Shown here: positions 6,104 to 9,816 of the stretch, one piece after another
How the letters are laid out: every line of letters begins with the position of its first letter
How positions within the stretch are numbered: the stretch's first letter is position 1
NCBI GenBank assembly: GCA_030641535.1
Contig: DAOWHG010000056.1
Coordinates: 1 to 9,816, forward strand
Direction: 5' to 3'
Length of the DNA stretch: 9,816 nt
DNA from: Mycoplasmatota bacterium
GTDB taxonomy: Bacteria > Bacillota_I > Bacilli_A > Izemoplasmatales > Izemoplasmataceae
The notes under the pieces: model-generated
The model's input: only the letters and a program-made list of their open reading frames with translations
What the model was told of the DNA's origin: nothing
Database searches by the model: none
Program-made: the position numbers and the translations under genes

Positions 6104-6130
6104 ATATATGACAATAAAGAGGTGGTTAAA

Positions 6131-8635
6131 TTGCTTAAAAAGTTTTTTGATATTTCCAGAAAAGAACTTAAGAAATTAGGTCTTGTGGCAGACAAAGTAT
6201 TTGCTCTTGAAAACGAGTATAAACAGTTGTCTGATGAGGAATTAAAAGGGAAAACAGTATTATTTAAAGAAAGAATAGAAAATGGAGAGACATTAGCAGA
6301 TCTATTGGTTGAAGCTTTCGCAACAGTTAGGGAAGCATCTACTAGATTCTTGAAAATGACTCCTTTTAGAGTGCAAGTTATGGGTGCCGTTACAATTCAT
6401 GATGGTAATATAGCTGAAATGAAAACAGGTGAAGGGAAAACCTTAACTGCTGTAATGCCAGCTTATTTAAATGCACTTGGTGGAAAAGGTGTTCATATCG
6501 TCACAGTAAATGAGTATCTAGCTGGACGTGAAGCAAACGGTGAAATCGGAGATCTATTTAGATGGTTAGGATTAACTGTTGGATTAAACCAAAGAATCTT
6601 AACAAAAGATGAAAAAAGAGAAGCATATAAATGTGATATCTTATATTCTACAAACAATGAAATTGGATTTGATTATTTAAGAGATCATATGGTAATTTAT
6701 AAAGAACAAATTACTCAAAGACCGCTTAATTATGCTATCATTGATGAGGTCGATTCAATCTTAATTGATGAAGCAAGAACACCATTAATCATTTCAGGTG
6801 GAGCGAAAAGTGTGGCTAGCCTGTATTTGCAAGCTCAAGCATTTTCTAGAAACCTAGCTGAAGATGATGACTTTGAAATTGATATAAAATCTAAGACAGT
6901 TACTTTGAACGAAGAAGGAATGTCACGAGCTGAAAAATATTTTGGAGTAATTAACTTATATGACCTTCAAAATGTAGGATTACTACATAGTATTAATAAC
7001 GCTTTAAAAGCAAATTATACTATGGACAGAGATGTTGATTACGTTGTTCAAGATAACAAAGTAATCATTGTTGATGGCTTTACTGGACGTTTAATGCATG
7101 GTAGACAGTTTAGCGAAGGATTGCATCAAGCTTTAGAAGCTAAAGAAGGTGTAGAAGTTAAAAAAGAAACATCAACACTTGCTACTATCACATTCCAAAA
7201 TCTATTTAGAATGTATAAGAAATTATCAGGAATGACAGGTACAGCAAAAACAGAGGAAGAAGAATTTAGAAACATTTATAATATGTTAGTTATTGAAATT
7301 CCTACTAATATGCCTTTAATTAGAGATGATTCTAATGATTTAATCTTTGCTAGTATGAAAGCAAAATATATTGCTATCGCAAAAGAAATAGATAAAAGAA
7401 ACAAAATAGGGCAACCAATGCTTGTTGGGACAATCTCTATTGAAACATCTGAACTTCTTTCAAAACTCCTTAAAAGAAGAGGAGTTAAACATGATGTATT
7501 AAACGCCAAACAACATGAAAGAGAAGCAGAAATTGTAGAAAATGCAGGTCAAAAATATGCTGTAACTATCGCTACTAATATGGCTGGACGCGGGACAGAC
7601 ATAAAATTAGGACCTGGAGTTATTGAACTTGGTGGACTCGCAGTACTTGGTACTGAGAGACATGATTCACGCCGTATTGATAACCAATTACGTGGACGTG
7701 CTGGTAGACAAGGAGACCCTGGATATTCAAGATTCTTTTTATCAGCTGAAGATGATTTAATGAGAAGATTTGGCGGAGATAGATTCCAACGTCAAATGGA
7801 AATGTTGACAAAGACAAGAGATTCAGACGATGAATCTCCAATTGAATTTAAAATCTTTAGTAGAATGGTTGAAAGAGCTCAACTTCAAATAGAAGGTAAT
7901 AACTTTGATCGTCGTAAAACAGTACTTCAATATGACGAAGTTTTAAGAAAACAAAGAGAAGTTATTTACGGACAAAGAAAAGATATCTTATTCTTTGAAT
8001 CAATCATCGAGATTGTTGATGGAATGGTTGATAGAACTATAAACAATATCGTTGGAGAACATATTAATTATGATGATAAAGAGTCCAAAGTAAAAAGTGA
8101 TGAACTATATAAAATACTAAATGGACGCTATTTTACTCCAGGTTTAATATCTAAACAAAAGTTAGATGGTAAACCAGATGTAGTAAATGAGTATTTAACA
8201 GAACTTGTAAAAGAAGATATTAATACGAAAAAGACTAAGTTCACTGATGAGAAATTCAATGAATTCTTAAAAGTTGTTGTTTTAAGAGTTGTTGATACTT
8301 ATTGGGTTCAACATATTGATCAAATGAGTGAATTAAGACAAGGTATTGGACTTCAATCATACGCTCAAGTAAACCCACTTCGTGAGTATCAAGAAGTAGG
8401 TTTTGGAATGTTTAGTGAAATGGTTACTTCAATTGAAGATAACGTTACAAAATATGTTCTAAGAGCTGTAATTAGAGACAATCTACAACGTGTTCAAGTA
8501 GCAAAACCTACTTCGACACACTCAGGAAAAGAAGAAGAAACAAAAAGAAAACCACGTACCTCTACAAAAGTAGGTCGTAATGATCCATGTCCTTGTGGAT
8601 CAGGTAAAAAATATAAACACTGTCACGGACGTTAA
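6131..8635 (+). CDS. secA: Preprotein translocase ATPase SecA
   Basis: The 834-residue motor binds SecYEG at the inner face of the membrane and drives secretory proteins through it with ATP. Nucleotide-binding domain 1 has Walker A TGEGKT (about 99-104) and the DEVD box in IDEVDSILIDEARTPLI (about 204-220). The preprotein cross-linking domain lies between roughly 220 and 370. Domain 2 carries TNMAGRGTDIKLG and QLRGRAGRQGDPG. The scaffold and two-helix-finger region has WVQHIDQMSELRQGI, and SYAQVNPLREYQ follows. The C-terminal tail is basic and ends in a zinc finger with C820, C822, C831 and H832, which in the family binds SecB or ribosomes. Length and order agree with Bacillus SecA (841). An in-frame GTG lies at 6122, but AAAGAGGTG at 6116-6124 overlaps it and is correctly spaced for the TTG at 6131, which gives MLKKFFD, like other SecA N-termini. 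Translation probably starts at this TTG. Confidence 0.97.
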   Translation: MLKKFFDISRKELKKLGLVADKVFALENEYKQLSDEELKGKTVLFKERIENGETLADLLVEAFATVREASTRFLKMTPFRVQVMGAVTIHDGNIAEMKTGEGKTLTAVMPAYLNALGGKGVHIVTVNEYLAGREANGEIGDLFRWLGLTVGLNQRILTKDEKREAYKCDILYSTNNEIGFDYLRDHMVIYKEQITQRPLNYAIIDEVDSILIDEARTPLIISGGAKSVASLYLQAQAFSRNLAEDDDFEIDIKSKTVTLNEEGMSRAEKYFGVINLYDLQNVGLLHSINNALKANYTMDRDVDYVVQDNKVIIVDGFTGRLMHGRQFSEGLHQALEAKEGVEVKKETSTLATITFQNLFRMYKKLSGMTGTAKTEEEEFRNIYNMLVIEIPTNMPLIRDDSNDLIFASMKAKYIAIAKEIDKRNKIGQPMLVGTISIETSELLSKLLKRRGVKHDVLNAKQHEREAEIVENAGQKYAVTIATNMAGRGTDIKLGPGVIELGGLAVLGTERHDSRRIDNQLRGRAGRQGDPGYSRFFLSAEDDLMRRFGGDRFQRQMEMLTKTRDSDDESPIEFKIFSRMVERAQLQIEGNNFDRRKTVLQYDEVLRKQREVIYGQRKDILFFESIIEIVDGMVDRTINNIVGEHINYDDKESKVKSDELYKILNGRYFTPGLISKQKLDGKPDVVNEYLTELVKEDINTKKTKFTDEKFNEFLKVVVLRVVDTYWVQHIDQMSELRQGIGLQSYAQVNPLREYQEVGFGMFSEMVTSIEDNVTKYVLRAVIRDNLQRVQVAKPTSTHSGKEEETKRKPRTSTKVGRNDPCPCGSGKKYKHCHGR

Positions 8636-8644
8636 AAAAATACT

Positions 8645-8671
8645 GACTCAAGAGAAATCTTGAGTCTTTCT
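8645..8671 (+). terminator. GAAA-loop hairpin between secA and prfB (terminator or attenuator)
   Basis: GACTCAAGA (8645-8653) pairs perfectly with TCTTGAGTC (8658-8666) around a GAAA tetraloop, followed by only TTTCT and preceded by seven A. The T-tract is short, and the prfB ribosome site (AGGTGA, 8674-8679) is eight bases further on. No promoter is evident between the hairpin and prfB, so partial termination with read-through into prfB, or a processing or stability role, is more likely than full termination. Confidence 0.65.
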
Positions 8672-8683
8672 ACAGGTGATATT

Positions 8684-9784
8684 ATGCAAAAATCAGAATT
8701 AAAACACGAGATTAAAGAGCTCACTAAACTTTATGAAGATGTTCTTTCAATGATTAATTTAGAAAGTTTAGATAATGAAATTAAGAAACTTGATCAACTT
8801 ACATATGATCAGGCATTTTGGAATGATTCATCTAAAGCGCAAGTAATAGTTAAAGAATTAAAGACACTTAAGAAAAAACAAGATTCCATATTTAGCTTAA
8901 AAGCAATCTATGACGAAATACAAATTGTTTATGAGTTCATTTTACTTGAAGAAGACATGGAAGATGAGTTTGTAGAGCTAAGTAAGAAACTTAGAGAAAA
9001 AGCTGAAAAGCTGAGTGTCGAACTATTATTAGTAGATGAAGATGATAAGCTTAATGCGATTATCGAAATTCACCCAGGTGCTGGGGGAACAGAATCTCAA
9101 GACTGGGCAGAGATGCTTTTTAGAATGTATAAAAGGTATGGTGAACTATCAAATTATGAATTTGAATTACTCGATTATCAAAAAGGCGATGAAGCAGGAA
9201 TTAAAAGTGTTACCTTCTCGTTAAGAGGAGAGAATGCTTATGGATATCTTAAGGCAGAAAATGGTGTTCATAGACTTGTGAGAATTAGTCCTTTTGATTC
9301 AGGAGGAAGAAGACATACTAGTTTTGCTGGTGTAATAATCATTCCTGAAATTGATGATTCAATTATTGTTGAGATTGACGAAAAAGATTTAAAAATTGAT
9401 ACTTTTAGATCCAGCGGAGCTGGAGGACAAAGTGTTAATACAACTGATTCAGCAGTAAGAATTACACATTTACCTACTAAATTAGTAGTTAATGTACAAA
9501 ATGAAAGATCACAATTTAAAAACAGAGATAAAGCAATGCAAATATTAAAAGCTAAATTATATCAATTAGAACTTGAAAAGAAAAAAGCAGAAATTTCTAG
9601 TTATCGTTCAGATAGTTCTTTGATTTCGTTTGGTTCTCAAATAAGAAGTTATGTCATGCATCCTTATGCTATGGTAAAAGATCATCGTACAAACATTGAA
9701 ACAGGTGCTGTAAGTAAAGTACTAGATGGCAATATTGATAACTTTATATATGGATATTTAAAGATGCTTGTTAGAGGTGAATAA
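8684..9784 (+). CDS. prfB: Peptide chain release factor 2 (no programmed frameshift)
   Basis: The 366-residue protein ends translation at UGA and UAA. The anticodon-mimicking motif SPF is at residues 202-204 (VRISPFDSGGRRHTSF), and the peptidyl-hydrolysis motif GGQ is at 247-249 (SSGAGGQSVNTTDSAVR). HPGAGGTESQDWAEM (about 130-144) and KDHRTNIETG near the C-terminus are also typical. Length is normal (about 365). Many prfB genes have an in-frame UGA after codon 25 that needs a +1 shift; here codons 24-27 read Ile-Asn-Leu-Glu and the frame is open throughout, so this autoregulation is absent. The residue after GGQ is Ser rather than the more common His. The ATG at 8684 follows AGGTGA (8674-8679); an in-frame TTG at 8660 lies inside a hairpin and is rejected. 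The gene is likely transcribed with secA by read-through and overlaps the next start. Confidence 0.96.
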   Translation: MQKSELKHEIKELTKLYEDVLSMINLESLDNEIKKLDQLTYDQAFWNDSSKAQVIVKELKTLKKKQDSIFSLKAIYDEIQIVYEFILLEEDMEDEFVELSKKLREKAEKLSVELLLVDEDDKLNAIIEIHPGAGGTESQDWAEMLFRMYKRYGELSNYEFELLDYQKGDEAGIKSVTFSLRGENAYGYLKAENGVHRLVRISPFDSGGRRHTSFAGVIIIPEIDDSIIVEIDEKDLKIDTFRSSGAGGQSVNTTDSAVRITHLPTKLVVNVQNERSQFKNRDKAMQILKAKLYQLELEKKKAEISSYRSDSSLISFGSQIRSYVMHPYAMVKDHRTNIETGAVSKVLDGNIDNFIYGYLKMLVRGE

Positions 9785-9816
9785 TGATTTTAAGACAAAA
9801 GAAATTAAGACAAATA
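9784..9816 (+). CDS. Start of an unidentified gene (3' partial)
   Basis: An ATG at 9784-9786 uses the last base of the prfB stop codon (TAATG) and is preceded by AGAGGTG (about 9773-9779) at good spacing. Eleven codons are visible, MILRQKKLRQI, with a basic start that could precede a membrane helix. This is too short to identify. The overlap suggests translational coupling with prfB. Confidence 0.6.
   Translation, partial: MILRQKKLRQI

Noticed and set aside
5994..6179. Open frame running from the end of hpf to the start of secA
   Set aside because: It crosses the hpf terminator and the secA promoter and overlaps secA in another frame; no ribosome site.
7276..7841. Two minus-strand open frames inside secA
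   Set aside because: They lie opposite highly conserved SecA motifs and have no support of their own.
9036..9224. Plus-strand open frame within prfB
   Set aside because: It is a shadow of the RF2 coding sequence in another frame with no support of its own.
1..9816. Mycoplasma-type code with UGA as tryptophan
   Set aside because: UGA ends ptb, tryptophans are encoded by TGG where checked, and an RF2 gene is present.
1..9816. CRISPR arrays, transposons, phage genes, tRNA or rRNA genes
   Set aside because: No regularly spaced repeats, transposase-like proteins, cloverleaf or rRNA-like sequence was seen; nearly all of the window is accounted for by ordinary genes.

Overview
The window is AT-rich DNA with short intergenic gaps, purine-rich Shine-Dalgarno sites, extended -10 promoters and U-tailed hairpins. 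This fits a low-GC Gram-positive (Bacillota). The order hpf-secA-prfB, with a ComFC-like gene just upstream, is a typical Bacillota arrangement. UGA is used as a stop (end of ptb) and an RF2 gene is present, so the code is standard and Mycoplasma/Spiroplasma are excluded. A lineage near the free-living Mollicutes relatives or Erysipelotrichia is possible, but that is inference.

Positions 1-2494 hold the end of a fermentative operon. It contains the gamma subunit of a 2-oxoacid:ferredoxin oxidoreductase (5' end cut off), then phosphate butyryltransferase (ptb) and butyrate kinase (buk), the last two overlapping by ATGA. Together they would oxidise a 2-oxo acid to acyl-CoA, exchange CoA for phosphate and make ATP from the acyl phosphate, releasing a short or branched-chain fatty acid. 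After a 97-nt gap with competing RNA helices comes a 505-residue polytopic membrane protein that I cannot assign to a family (2592-4109). It ends at a bidirectional terminator.

Positions 4164-5387 are a small accessory section. A two-helix PLDc_N-like membrane protein on the minus strand is divergent from a DnaQ/PolC-type DEDDh exonuclease, with two extended -10 promoters almost back to back. The exonuclease terminator contains, in its 3' arm, the ribosome binding site of the next gene. That gene is a short zinc-finger protein resembling the N-terminus of ComFC without its phosphoribosyltransferase part.

Positions 5471-9816 are the conserved core: long-form ribosome hibernation factor (hpf), the translocase ATPase secA, and release factor 2 (prfB). 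prfB lacks the usual programmed frameshift. hpf and secA have their own promoters and are separated by a strong terminator. prfB follows secA after a perfect GAAA-loop hairpin. A further gene begins at the last base of the prfB stop codon and runs off the end.

No RNA genes, insertion sequences, CRISPR arrays or other mobile elements were seen, and no gene-free stretch exceeds about 125 bases. I found no clearly new multi-gene system. The most interesting points are the unassigned membrane protein and its leader, the terminator that overlaps a ribosome binding site, and the reduced ComFC-like gene.
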